From NCBI RefSeq assembly GCF_023078495.1, contig NZ_CP095742.1:1674001-1738000 (forward strand): a stretch of DNA of 64,000 nucleotides. Reading direction: 5' to 3'. The translations under genes and the position numbers were made by a program. This DNA is from Luteibacter aegosomatissinici. Lineage in GTDB: Bacteria; Pseudomonadota; Gammaproteobacteria; Xanthomonadales; Rhodanobacteraceae. Positions 40,510 through 50,718 of the stretch are shown piece after piece (the stretch's first letter is position 1; each line of letters begins with the position of its first letter). Under the pieces are notes generated by a model. The model was given only the letters and a program-made list of their open reading frames with translations, had not been told where the DNA came from and did no database searches.

Positions 40510-41457
40510 ATGCAGACGGCAACTTCCCTCGACGGCGGCCAAGGTGTGCGGCAGGTCGAAATCGGCCCCGAGAGGGACGGGCAGCGTGTAGATAACGCGC
40601 TAATGACCCTGTGCAAAGGGGTCCCTAAAAGCCTGGTCTATCGCATCCTGAGAACGGGCCAGGTCCGTATTAACGGCAAGCGCGCCAAGCCGGATACCCG
40701 TCTGGCGGCCGGCGATATGCTGCGTATTCCGCCCATTCGCATTGCGGAGAAAGAAGAAGGCGTGGCTCCGAGCGGGATGGTCAAGGCCGTCACGGATGCA
40801 GTCATCTTTGAAGACAAGCACTTCCTGGTCATCGACAAGCCGGTGGGCATTGCCGCCCATGGTGGCAGCGGGGTGAGCCATGGTGCGATCGAGCTGCTGC
40901 GCGCCGCGCGCCCCAACGAGCACCTGGAGCTGGTCCACCGCCTCGACCGCGACACCAGTGGTGTCCTGGTCTTTTCGAAGAGCCGGGCCGGCCTGACCGG
41001 CCTCCAGGCCCTGATCCGCGATAACCAGGTGGTGAAGCAGTACCTCTGCCTCATGACGGGTACCCCGCGGAAGGCCAAGTTCGATGTGAACGCGCCGCTG
41101 CTCAAGTCCGTGATGCATGGCGGTGAGCGCATGGTCCGTGTCGATGACGCCGGCAAGCCGTCGCTCACCTTTTTCCAGGAAGTGGAACAGTACCCGGGCA
41201 GCCGCCTCATGCGCGCGACCCTGGGCACGGGCCGCACCCATCAGATCCGCGTCCACGCCCAGTACATTGGCCACCCGCTCGCCGGCGACCCGAAGTACGG
41301 CGATCCGGAGGCGAACAAGCGCCTGCGCGCCAAGGGGCTGAAGCGGATGTTCCTGCACGCGGCCCGCATGAGCTTCGACCTCGATGGCAAGAACTACGAC
41401 TTTTCCGCGCCGTTGCCCGACGATCTCAAGCAGTTCCTGGACAATCTCCGTAGTTAA
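40510..41457 (+). CDS. rluC: 23S rRNA pseudouridine(955/2504/2580) synthase
   Basis: 315 residues from ATG 40510. An S4-like RNA-binding domain (RVDNALMTLCKGVPKSLVYR then ILRTGQVRINGKR) is followed by the catalytic signature ELVHRLDRDTSGVLVFSK near residue 140, whose aspartate starts pseudouridylation, and by the RTHQIRVH motif near residue 240. The position divergent from rne is the one known from E. coli and relatives. The frame open to 40372 lies in the promoter region. Confidence 0.95.
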   Translation: MQTATSLDGGQGVRQVEIGPERDGQRVDNALMTLCKGVPKSLVYRILRTGQVRINGKRAKPDTRLAAGDMLRIPPIRIAEKEEGVAPSGMVKAVTDAVIFEDKHFLVIDKPVGIAAHGGSGVSHGAIELLRAARPNEHLELVHRLDRDTSGVLVFSKSRAGLTGLQALIRDNQVVKQYLCLMTGTPRKAKFDVNAPLLKSVMHGGERMVRVDDAGKPSLTFFQEVEQYPGSRLMRATLGTGRTHQIRVHAQYIGHPLAGDPKYGDPEANKRLRAKGLKRMFLHAARMSFDLDGKNYDFSAPLPDDLKQFLDNLRS

Positions 41458-41484
41458 GCGCGTGTAGGAGCGGGACGTGGCGGA

Positions 41485-42876
41485 TCAGCTCAGGAACCGG
41501 GCGCTGACCTCGAGGCTGCGAAGCACGCCGCCCGCCATGCAGGCTTGCATGATGACCGCCGCCGCCGCGTGGGCCACGGCCACGGGCAGCAGCGACCGGT
41601 TGTGCAAATACCACCACGCCCAGCCCAGTTCGGCCACGAAGCACAGCTGCATCAGCAGGCCGTTGGGCGTGTGGAGCAAGGCGAAGGCCAGCGCCGTCAG
41701 AAGGACGGCCGCCGGTCGTGGCAACGCCCGGGCCAGTAGCCCGGCGACCACGGCCAGCATCAGCCACTGCTGGAAAAACGCCCACCCTATATAGAGGAGT
41801 GCGCGGCCGACGGGCGGCCAGGCGGGTGTGTGTCCTGCAACAGCGGCGATGCCGAGGGCGACCGGGATGGCGAGGAGCGGCCAGCCGGCCATCCGCCAGC
41901 TGCCCTTCCAGTGCCAGCGGGGTACCGCTCGAATCCAGCTGAGGAGGGTGGCGTAAATGATGCCCCCGGCGAACATCGCGACAGCACTGGCCTCCGGCAG
42001 CGGCGCAAGCCCCAGGCCCGCGATGAGCCAGAGTGGGCCGGCCACCGCCAGCGCGGCGTTTACCAGGTCGTCGATCCGGCTGCCGTCGCGGCGCCGTCTC
42101 AACCGCATGGCGCCGGTAACGAGTAGCGCCAGGTAAACGGCGGCAGGGGCCCAGCGTCGCCATGCGGGTGCCGGGCCAGGTGGGGGTGCGCTGCCAAAGG
42201 TCGCCAGCGGATCGACCGCACGCTGCTGGTCGCGCCAATGAAGGAGGCCCTCTGCGGACAAGCCGTTGGGGATGGGCGTGCCGGTTTCGGGAGGTGGGCC
42301 GCCGGCACGGGCCAGGCTCGCCCCCCTAAGCGTGAGGGTGGCGCCCGTCGGCAGGGTGAAGCCAAGCCGGAGCATGGCTGCCCGCTGGGGTGCCGGGACC
42401 GTCGCCCCTGTCGCATCCCGCCAGGTGAGCTGATCCAGCCGGATGGGTGCGGAAAGACCGGGAAGTTCAGCGCGCACCAGGGGTGCTTCCAGTGTGGGCC
42501 GGGCGATAGCGCTGAATCGCCCGCCAGGCGCGCTCGCATCCACGCGAAGCAGGTTGAGGCGGGCCAGGTCGGCCTGCCGGCTTAGCGGAAAGCCCAGTTC
42601 GCCGCGTCCGCTGCCCGTTGGCGCCACGATAAGCCCGTGTTCGCCGGATTTAAGCGCAGCATCACCAAATACCTTCCCGGCGACGAGATCATCCGCCTCG
42701 CGAAATCGCCACGACCATGGTGATGCGCCGCTTGCATAGGCGGCACGGTCCTGGGCGCTGCCACGTTCCAGCGCGCCGCGCACCACGCGGGCCGCCAACA
42801 GGGGCAGCAGGAAGCAGGTGGCGACAGCCAGGGCGGCCATCGCCAGTGCCAGCGCGCGGTAGCGGCGTGAGGGCAC
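41485..42876 (-). CDS. CPBP-like membrane protein with altered active site
   Basis: 463 residues. An N-terminal membrane segment (LALAMAALAVATCFLLPLLA) precedes a ~210-residue periplasmic-like part, then about eight membrane segments. The last part looks like a CPBP/Abi intramembrane protease: a hydrophobic helix with FFQQW, then LTALAFALLHTPNG and the terminal VAVAHAAAA. In CPBP enzymes motif 1 is EExxxR; here QQ replaces the two glutamates, so peptidase activity is doubtful. It could be a pseudo-enzyme. It ends 27 bases after the rluC stop, convergent. Confidence 0.72.
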   Translation of the reverse strand: MPSRRYRALALAMAALAVATCFLLPLLAARVVRGALERGSAQDRAAYASGASPWSWRFREADDLVAGKVFGDAALKSGEHGLIVAPTGSGRGELGFPLSRQADLARLNLLRVDASAPGGRFSAIARPTLEAPLVRAELPGLSAPIRLDQLTWRDATGATVPAPQRAAMLRLGFTLPTGATLTLRGASLARAGGPPPETGTPIPNGLSAEGLLHWRDQQRAVDPLATFGSAPPPGPAPAWRRWAPAAVYLALLVTGAMRLRRRRDGSRIDDLVNAALAVAGPLWLIAGLGLAPLPEASAVAMFAGGIIYATLLSWIRAVPRWHWKGSWRMAGWPLLAIPVALGIAAVAGHTPAWPPVGRALLYIGWAFFQQWLMLAVVAGLLARALPRPAAVLLTALAFALLHTPNGLLMQLCFVAELGWAWWYLHNRSLLPVAVAHAAAAVIMQACMAGGVLRSLEVSARFLS

Positions 42877-42877
42877 G

Positions 42878-43219
42878 TCAGCGGTCGAGCAGGGCCTCGA
42901 CGCGCGCGGCGCAGATCAAGTCGTTCAGCGACAGCCCGCCCACATCGTGGGTGGACCACAGGATGTGGCAATGGCCGTAGCCAGCCTCGAGGTCGGGGTG
43001 GTGGTCTTCCTGGTTCGCCATGAAGCCCACCGCGTTGATAAAGCCGAGCGTGTGGTGGAAATCCTTGAACGGGAAGTCCTTCACGATCGCCTTGCCGTCA
43101 GCCGTGACTGCCCAGCCCGGCAGGTCCTTCAGATAGCCCTGGATGGTGTTGCTGTCGAGGGCGTGCTCGGCGCCTTTGCGGGGCTGGCAATGCTGGGTGG
43201 CGAGGGGCGAGAGCGACAT
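42878..43219 (-). CDS. phhB: Pterin-4a-carbinolamine dehydratase (PCD/DCoH)
   Basis: 113 residues from ATG 43219. The family signature [20 protein letters not shown] and then [16 protein letters not shown] carries the catalytic histidines. The enzyme dehydrates 4a-hydroxytetrahydrobiopterin to recycle the cofactor of phenylalanine hydroxylase; pterin recycling in molybdopterin metabolism is another proposed role. The frame upstream to 43549 is antisense to nfuA and is not used. The ribosome site is weak, so an internal start is possible. Confidence 0.9.
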   Translation of the reverse strand: MSLSPLATQHCQPRKGAEHALDSNTIQGYLKDLPGWAVTADGKAIVKDFPFKDFHHTLGFINAVGFMANQEDHHPDLEAGYGHCHILWSTHDVGGLSLNDLICAARVEALLDR

Positions 43220-43361
43220 GGCGGCGTATCCATCCGGAGAAAGGAGCGAAGGGTCGATGGTCGCGGTTGAATTGTCAAAAGGGCGCGCCCAGATCGAAAC
43301 CGTACTAAAATGGTCTTGTTTCCCGGCGATCCCCGCGCCGGGCATGTCTTTCGGAGCCACC

Positions 43362-43955
43362 ATGATCGATATCACGGAACGCGCCCAGGCGCATTTCCAG
43401 CGCCTGATCGCCCAGCAGGGTGAGGATGGCCTTGGCGTGCGCCTGCGCGTCGTCTCGGCCGGTACCCCCGCGGCGCAGTGTGAGCTGGAGTTCTGTTCCA
43501 CCACCGAGCTGACGGGCGATGAGTGGACCATCGAGTGCCAGGGCTTCAATCTCTACGTCGATAGCGAAAGCATGCCGTGGCTCGATCCGGCCAGCATCGA
43601 TTACGAGATGACCCCCACGGGCAGCCAGCTCAACATCCGCGCACCGCGGATCAAGGGCGAGGCGCCGGGCGAGGGTGCCGGTGTGGTCGAGCGCGTGAAA
43701 TACGTGCTGGAGACCGAGATTGCTCCCGGTATCGCCTCCCACGGCGGGCGCATCTCACTGGTGGAAGTCACGGCCGAGGGCGTGGTGGTGCTCCGCTTCG
43801 GTGGCGGCTGCCATGGCTGCGGCATGGTCGACGTGACGCTGAAGAATGGCGTGGAAAAGACCTTGCGCGAGCGCATTCCCGAAGTGACCGAGGTGCGCGA
43901 TGCCACGGACCACGCCACGGGCGAGAAGCCGTATTTTGAGCGCAAGGCGGGCTGA
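43362..43955 (+). CDS. nfuA: Fe-S biogenesis protein NfuA
   Basis: 197 residues from ATG 43362 with GGAG upstream. The N-terminal part ([18 protein letters not shown]) is the degenerate A-type domain and the C-terminal NifU domain has [20 protein letters not shown], whose CxxC holds a bridging 4Fe-4S cluster in the dimer. NfuA delivers clusters to aconitase and other proteins under oxidative stress or iron limitation. A strong terminator follows. Confidence 0.95.
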   Translation: MIDITERAQAHFQRLIAQQGEDGLGVRLRVVSAGTPAAQCELEFCSTTELTGDEWTIECQGFNLYVDSESMPWLDPASIDYEMTPTGSQLNIRAPRIKGEAPGEGAGVVERVKYVLETEIAPGIASHGGRISLVEVTAEGVVVLRFGGGCHGCGMVDVTLKNGVEKTLRERIPEVTEVRDATDHATGEKPYFERKAG

Positions 43956-43984
43956 TCCGCGGCTTGTGTAGGAGCGCGCTTGCA

Positions 43985-44024
43985 CGTAACAAAAAAGCCC
44001 GCGAAAGCGGGCTTTTTTGTTACG
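43985..44024. terminator. Bidirectional terminator between nfuA and the cytochrome genes
   Basis: CGTAAC-AAAAAAGCCCGC-GAAA-GCGGGCTTTTTT-GTTACG: a perfect palindrome with A and T runs, ending both convergent transcripts. A partial REP motif lies just before it at 43965. Confidence 0.95.
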
Positions 44025-44038
44025 CGTAACGGGGCGGG

Positions 44039-44392
44039 TCAGTCGCCCTGCACATGCCCCTCGAGGCCGCTGAGCTTGGTCGGCATCGTGTGGAAGTACG
44101 CGGAGATATCTTCGATATCCGTATCGGAAAGCGTGGCGGCAAACCCCTTCATCACCAGGTTATCGCGCTTGCCGTTCTTGTATTCGTGCAGTGCCTGCGC
44201 AAGGTAATCGGCGTATTGGCCGGCCAGGCGCGGGTATTGCGGATCGATCGAGTTGCCATCCTGGCCGTGGCACGCCACGCAGGTAGCGACTTTCTTGGCG
44301 CCAGCGGCCGGATCACCGGCGGCCATGGATGTCGAAGCGGTCAGCGCCAGCGCGGCGCCGATGAGAGTCAGGGTGAACCCACGGATCATCAT
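44039..44392 (-). CDS. Periplasmic class I c-type cytochrome
   Basis: 117 residues from ATG 44392. A signal peptide (GFTLTLIGAALALTASTSMA) is followed by one haem site, VATCVACHGQDG, with the axial Met probably in LVMKGFAATLSD. It is a single-haem cytochrome of the c4/c5/c553 type that carries electrons to terminal oxidases or a dehydrogenase. It lies 14 bases after the next cytochrome gene, so the two form an operon. Confidence 0.88.
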   Translation of the reverse strand: MMIRGFTLTLIGAALALTASTSMAAGDPAAGAKKVATCVACHGQDGNSIDPQYPRLAGQYADYLAQALHEYKNGKRDNLVMKGFAATLSDTDIEDISAYFHTMPTKLSGLEGHVQGD

Positions 44393-44406
44393 GCGTCCTC
44401 GGCGGC

Positions 44407-44748
44407 TTACTTGGCGAGACTGGAAAGGTAGGCGGCGATGTCGGCAATGTCCTTGTCCGACAGGCTTTCCGCCTGGGCGCCCATGGTCGGGTGCGTGCGA
44501 CCCGTACCCGGAGTGACGAAGCCCTTCCGGTAATCCTTCAGCGCATTGACGATGTATTGCTCGTTTTGCCCGGCGATGTGCGGCACGTGGTAGGACGGGT
44601 AGACGTTGCCGTACCCCGGCACCCCGTGACAGCCCTGGCAGGTGTAGATCAGCTGCCGTCCCCTGGTTTTATCCCCTTCTGCGTGCGCTACGGTGGCGGC
44701 GCACATGGCTACAGCGATCAGACCTGACAGATACAGACGCTTCATCAA
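44407..44748 (-). CDS. Periplasmic class I c-type cytochrome
   Basis: 113 residues from ATG 44748. Signal peptide RLYLSGLIAVAMCAATVAHA, one haem site YTCQGCHGVPGY, and a likely axial Met in HPTMGAQAESLSD. The two adjacent single-haem proteins may act together like the two halves of a di-haem cytochrome c4. No oxidase gene is adjacent. Confidence 0.88.
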   Translation of the reverse strand: MMKRLYLSGLIAVAMCAATVAHAEGDKTRGRQLIYTCQGCHGVPGYGNVYPSYHVPHIAGQNEQYIVNALKDYRKGFVTPGTGRTHPTMGAQAESLSDKDIADIAAYLSSLAK

Positions 44749-44946
44749 TGATTCCCTGGGTGCCGGGCGGGGCCGGGGGTGAAAGCAGCCCTTGGAGTAT
44801 AGAGGCGCCTTCGCGCGGGCGACAACCGGCGGCGCAGCATAGGGTGGCGGGCCCTCTGGCCGCGCATGTTGGCGGGCGTGGCATCCGTGTGGCGGGCCGG
44901 AGCGCGCTTGCGCGTGATGGGGCCTGCGATAGCGCAGGGCGGCCCG

Positions 44947-46182
44947 TCAGAGCAAGCTGCGGATGATATGGATCCCGGCGATGTACTCGCCGGCGATGGT
45001 GCCGATGCACACCAGGAAGAAGTTGAGCAGCGTGCGGGCCACGCGGTTCTTCCACCAGCCGGTCCAGTGCGTGATGTCATCACGCAACTGCTCGAAGTCG
45101 ACCACGCGCGGCTTGCGGATCCATGCCTCGACCATGGCACTTACGGCACCGGAGGGGATGCCGGGGCGGAACGGCTTGACCGGGCCGGCGACAAACGCGG
45201 CGATGATGCTGAGCGGATGCGCGCCAGCGATGAGTGCACCGAGTGCCGAAAGGCCGCCGGTTAACAAGACCCAGTTGAGCAGGGCTTCCTTACCCAGGCT
45301 GGGGTTGCGGTAGAACGCGAAGCCGATGACCGCGAAGATGGCGAGCACGATGCCGACGGCCAGAAACTTCGGCCACTTCGCGGCGGGTGGGGTCACGGCA
45401 AGCTCATCGGACAACGCCTGAGGATGGCCGTGCTGGTTCGCCAGCTCCGCGCTCATACCCTTCAGGTGACCGGCACCAATGACCACCAGCACCTTGCGGC
45501 TGGGTGCGGCGGGATCCATGCGGTCGCCATACTCGCGCAGCTTGGCGGCCATGAACTCATCGCGCTCGGCGATGAGGGCGCGGTACAGCGGCGCCGAGCC
45601 TTTCGCAAAATCACTGAAGGCACTCTCGAGCAGGTCGGATTGCTTCAGCTTCTCGATGTCTTCTTCGGCGATATCTTCGCGCTCGAACACGCTGCCGAGC
45701 ATGCCGGCCAACAGGCCAAAACGCTGGAAGAAGCCCACGCTGCGCCAGGCGCGCTTGAGCGTGGTCCCGACTTCGCGATCGACCAGCCACACGGGGATGC
45801 CGCGCGCATCCGCCCCGTCCATCGCGGCCTTCATTTCCGCGCCCGGCTCAATGCCGTATTGCGCGGCAAGGCGCTTCTGGAACGAACCAAGCACGAGGCT
45901 GGCGGCAACCATGCCGGCCTTGCCCTGGCGGATGACCTGGAACAGGTCCATCTGCTTGAACGCTTCCGGGTCGCGGATGCCGTGTGCGCGGCTGGCGCAC
46001 AGCTCCACGGCAACGGCATCGAAGTGCTCGGTATCGAGCAGGGCGTTCACCGCTTCGACGCTGGCGCGCGAGACGTGCGCCGTGCCGAGGATGACGTAAT
46101 CCACGCCGTCGCGTGTCATGCGCGTGACGGGCTGGCCGGTGAGGGCTGTCACTTCGTTGGGCGTTGTCTCGTCCGGGAGCAT
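44947..46182 (-). CDS. TraB/PrgY/GumN-family membrane protein
   Basis: 411 residues from ATG 46182, chosen for AGGA eight bases upstream over ATG 46197. The soluble N-terminal TraB domain has VILGTAHVSRASVEAVNALL, AVAVELCASRAHG and VVIGAGHLKGM, with the conserved GTAH, ELC and GAGH motifs of this metalloprotease-like family. Four or five membrane segments follow in the last 170 residues. Enterococcal TraB/PrgY limits pheromone activity; the bacterial chromosomal members have no settled role. A 12-bp inverted repeat lies upstream. Confidence 0.85.
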   Translation of the reverse strand: MLPDETTPNEVTALTGQPVTRMTRDGVDYVILGTAHVSRASVEAVNALLDTEHFDAVAVELCASRAHGIRDPEAFKQMDLFQVIRQGKAGMVAASLVLGSFQKRLAAQYGIEPGAEMKAAMDGADARGIPVWLVDREVGTTLKRAWRSVGFFQRFGLLAGMLGSVFEREDIAEEDIEKLKQSDLLESAFSDFAKGSAPLYRALIAERDEFMAAKLREYGDRMDPAAPSRKVLVVIGAGHLKGMSAELANQHGHPQALSDELAVTPPAAKWPKFLAVGIVLAIFAVIGFAFYRNPSLGKEALLNWVLLTGGLSALGALIAGAHPLSIIAAFVAGPVKPFRPGIPSGAVSAMVEAWIRKPRVVDFEQLRDDITHWTGWWKNRVARTLLNFFLVCIGTIAGEYIAGIHIIRSLL

Positions 46183-46214
46183 GGGGGTCCTGCGCATGGG
46201 GTAAGTTGCGAAGC

Positions 46215-46265
46215 GTAAATCGTCAGCACGGCGCGGTCGCCGCAGGGATGTTACTGACGATTTAC
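46215..46265. promoter_or_regulatory. 12-bp inverted repeat upstream of traB-like gene
   Basis: GTAAATCGTCAG (46215-46226) and CTGACGATTTAC (46254-46265) are perfect inverted repeats 27 bases apart. A further partial copy, CTGACGCTTTA, follows at 46269. It may be an operator or a hairpin ending aguB-region transcripts; no T-run supports a terminator. Confidence 0.5.
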
Positions 46266-46285
46266 TTCCTGACGCTTTAGGTACA

Positions 46286-47176
46286 TCAATCCCTGTACCG
46301 CTTCACCAGGTCGCCATACGCATCGATGCGGCGGTCACGCAGGAACGGCCAGATGCGGCGGACGTGCTCGCTGCGCTCCATGTCGACATCTACGATGAGC
46401 AGTTCGCGGCCATCCGTACCCGCCTGGGCCAGGAACTCGCCCTGCGGGCCAGCGACAAAGCTGGAGCCCCAGAACTGGATGCCGCTGCCCACGCCGGAGG
46501 GATCCGCTTCGTAGCCCGTGCGGTTGCACGACAGCAGCGGCAGGCCGTTGGCAACGGCGTGGCCGCGTTGCACCGTGATCCAGGCTTCGCGCTGGCGCGC
46601 TTTCTCGGCATCGTCATCGTTCGGATCCCAGCCGATGGCCGTGGGGTAGAACAGCAGGTCGGCGCCGGCCAGCGCCATCAGGCGCGCGGCTTCCGGGTAC
46701 CACTGGTCCCAGCACACGAGCACGCCGAGCTTGCCCACCGAGGTCTGGATCGGCTCAAAGCCGATATCGCCCGGGGTGAAGTAGAACTTCTCGTAGAACG
46801 CCGGGTCGTCCGGGATGTGCATCTTGCGGTACTTGCCCGCGATGACGGCCGAGCGATCAAAGACCACGGCGGTGTTGTGGTACAGGCCCGTGGCGCGCTT
46901 TTCGAAGATGGATGCGACGACGACGAGCTTCAGTTCCTCGGCGAGCTTGCCGATGCGATCGGTGCCCGGGCCGGGAATGGTCTCGGCGCGATCGAACTCC
47001 GCCACGCTTTCGTGCTGGCAGAAGTACGGGCCGTTGTGCAACTCCTGCAGCAACACCAGTTCGACGCCGGCCTTTGCCGCTTCGCGCAGCGCCGACTCGA
47101 TGGCATCGAGGTTGGCATCGCGGCTGCCGCGATCGGTTTCCTGGAGGAGGGCGACCTTGAGGGTCTTGCGGGTCAT
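46286..47176 (-). CDS. aguB: N-carbamoylputrescine amidase
   Basis: 296 residues from ATG 47176. The nitrilase catalytic triad is visible: Glu in LVLLQELHNGPYF, Lys in AGKYRKMHIPDD and Cys in LGVLVCWDQWYPEAAR. It hydrolyses N-carbamoylputrescine to putrescine, the second step after agmatine deiminase. It follows aguA by 21 bases in the same operon. No signal peptide, so it is cytoplasmic. Confidence 0.93.
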   Translation of the reverse strand: MTRKTLKVALLQETDRGSRDANLDAIESALREAAKAGVELVLLQELHNGPYFCQHESVAEFDRAETIPGPGTDRIGKLAEELKLVVVASIFEKRATGLYHNTAVVFDRSAVIAGKYRKMHIPDDPAFYEKFYFTPGDIGFEPIQTSVGKLGVLVCWDQWYPEAARLMALAGADLLFYPTAIGWDPNDDDAEKARQREAWITVQRGHAVANGLPLLSCNRTGYEADPSGVGSGIQFWGSSFVAGPQGEFLAQAGTDGRELLIVDVDMERSEHVRRIWPFLRDRRIDAYGDLVKRYRD

Positions 47177-47197
47177 GGTTGTCTATCCTCGACGTAC

Positions 47198-48235
47198 TTA
47201 TTTGGCGATATCGGCGGGCAACTGCATGGTGATGCAATGCAGGCTGCCGTTCTGCCAGATGAGCGGGCGGCACGGTACCTGCACCACTTCGCGGCCCGGG
47301 TGGGCCAGCCCGATGATCCGGGCCGCTTCCGCATCGACGCGGTCGCCGTAGGCCGGCACCAGCACCGCGCCATTCACGATCAGGTAGTTCGCGTAGGACG
47401 CGGCCAGGCGGCGTCCTTCGTCGATGATCGGTTGGGCCCAGGGCAGCGGGTGCAGCGGGTACGGCTTGTCTTCCGGCGAACGCAGCTCGGCGAGTTCGGC
47501 GGCCATCTGGCCCAGTTCCTCGAAGTGCGGATCGCTGGCATCGTCGCACGCCTGGAAGACGATGCCGCCATCCGGGCTGAAGCGCGCGAGCGTATCGATA
47601 TGGGCGTCGGTGTCGTCGCCTTCAAGGTAGCCGTGCTCCAGCCACAGCACGCGATCGGCGTGCAGGGTGGTGGCCAGGGTATCGGTCATGGATTCGCGTG
47701 AGAGATCCGGGTGGCGCTGCACCAGGCACTTCCAGGTGGTCAGGATGGTGCCCCGGCCGTCGCTCTCGATGCCGCCACCTTCCAGTGCCCAGTCGATGCG
47801 CTTGTGCGGCAGGCCGCTCAGCACGCCACGCTGGAGCAGGCCCGCGATGATCGCGTCATCCTGCTCGGCGCCGAACTTGCCGCCCCAGCCGGTGAAGCGG
47901 TAGTCGTTCAGTAGCACGCCGTTGGGGCCGGTCAGCGTGATCGGGCCTGAATCGCGCAGCCAGGTGTCGTCGTAGGGGAGTTCGATGAAATGCACGCGCG
48001 ACATGTCGGCGCCGGCCTCTTCGATGGCCAGGCGGGCGCGTTCGCGCAGCTCGGCATCGGCCACGATGATGTGCAGCGGTTCAAAGCGGGTAACCGCCGC
48101 CGCCAGCGCCACATAGGTGGTCTCCACCTCGGCAAGGCGGTCGGCCCAGTCGGTGTCCGCGTGCGGCCAGGCGATAAGGACGCCGGCCTGCGGCTCCCAT
48201 TCGGCGGGAAGGCGGTAAGAAGCGGTCTGGGTCAT
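47198..48235 (-). CDS. aguA: Agmatine deiminase
   Basis: 345 residues from ATG 48235. The sequence SYRLPAEWEPQAGVLIAWPH, the Asp/Asn-rich pocket AEGGGIESDGRGT-like segment (LEGGGIESDGRGTILTTW) and the terminal catalytic Cys region (VVQVPCRPLIWQNGSL) match the porphyromonas-type peptidyl-arginine deiminase fold. It converts agmatine to N-carbamoylputrescine and ammonia. With aguB it gives a two-step route from arginine-derived agmatine to putrescine. Confidence 0.94.
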   Translation of the reverse strand: MTQTASYRLPAEWEPQAGVLIAWPHADTDWADRLAEVETTYVALAAAVTRFEPLHIIVADAELRERARLAIEEAGADMSRVHFIELPYDDTWLRDSGPITLTGPNGVLLNDYRFTGWGGKFGAEQDDAIIAGLLQRGVLSGLPHKRIDWALEGGGIESDGRGTILTTWKCLVQRHPDLSRESMTDTLATTLHADRVLWLEHGYLEGDDTDAHIDTLARFSPDGGIVFQACDDASDPHFEELGQMAAELAELRSPEDKPYPLHPLPWAQPIIDEGRRLAASYANYLIVNGAVLVPAYGDRVDAEAARIIGLAHPGREVVQVPCRPLIWQNGSLHCITMQLPADIAK

Positions 48236-48316
48236 GGCGGGCAGGGAGGTCCGGGGAAGCCGCCTATTGTAGGGCTTCCCGATGACGCCTGCCTGTCTTG
48301 CACCCCGCCTTGCGGC

Positions 48317-48646
48317 TTAGGGGTGGGTGTTATTGCCGGCGGGCGTGTTCAGCACCGTGTGGATCACGTGGCTGCGCTCGAAGTACACGATATAGCCCGG
48401 GTACATCCAGCGATTGATCACCGGCTGCTTGCTGCTGCCGCCACCGCGGGCATCCAGCTTGGAGGTGGGTGCGCCGAAGCGGCGCTCCACGTCGGCCATG
48501 CTCATGCCCTTGGTCGGCAGGTTCATGCCCTTCTCCTGCTGCACACGCTGCATCAGGAGGGTATCGCCCGCGCGGGCGGTCGGAGCCGCGGCAACGGCCA
48601 CGAGGGCCAGCGCGATCGCGGTGAAAACAGGCTTGATGGTGTTCAT
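48317..48646 (-). CDS. Small exported protein, function unknown
   Basis: 109 residues from ATG 48646. A signal peptide (FTAIALALVAVAAAPTARA) is followed by a short domain with GMSMADVERRFGAPTSKLDA and WMYPGYIVYFERSHVIHTVL. The first of these resembles the helix-turn motif of BamE/SmpA-type folds, but the rest is too short for a firm call. It is separated from aguA by 81 bases and is divergent from the ABC-F gene. Confidence 0.7.
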   Translation of the reverse strand: MNTIKPVFTAIALALVAVAAAPTARAGDTLLMQRVQQEKGMNLPTKGMSMADVERRFGAPTSKLDARGGGSSKQPVINRWMYPGYIVYFERSHVIHTVLNTPAGNNTHP

Positions 48647-48823
48647 GATGGCTCCGTCGCGCTCCCCATGCGGCGCAGGACAGCGTTTTAACAGATCGCC
48701 CGATGCGGCGCCATGGGCGGCGTGCCGCGGTCTTCACGGCTGTGCCGTAAGTCGCATTCGGGCGACGCGGGAGGGCGGGCCCGCTATCATGCGCAGTCGC
48801 CTTTCGCCTTCTTCTGGCCCGCC

Positions 48824-50716
<1,893 letters not shown>

Positions 50717-50718
50717 GC

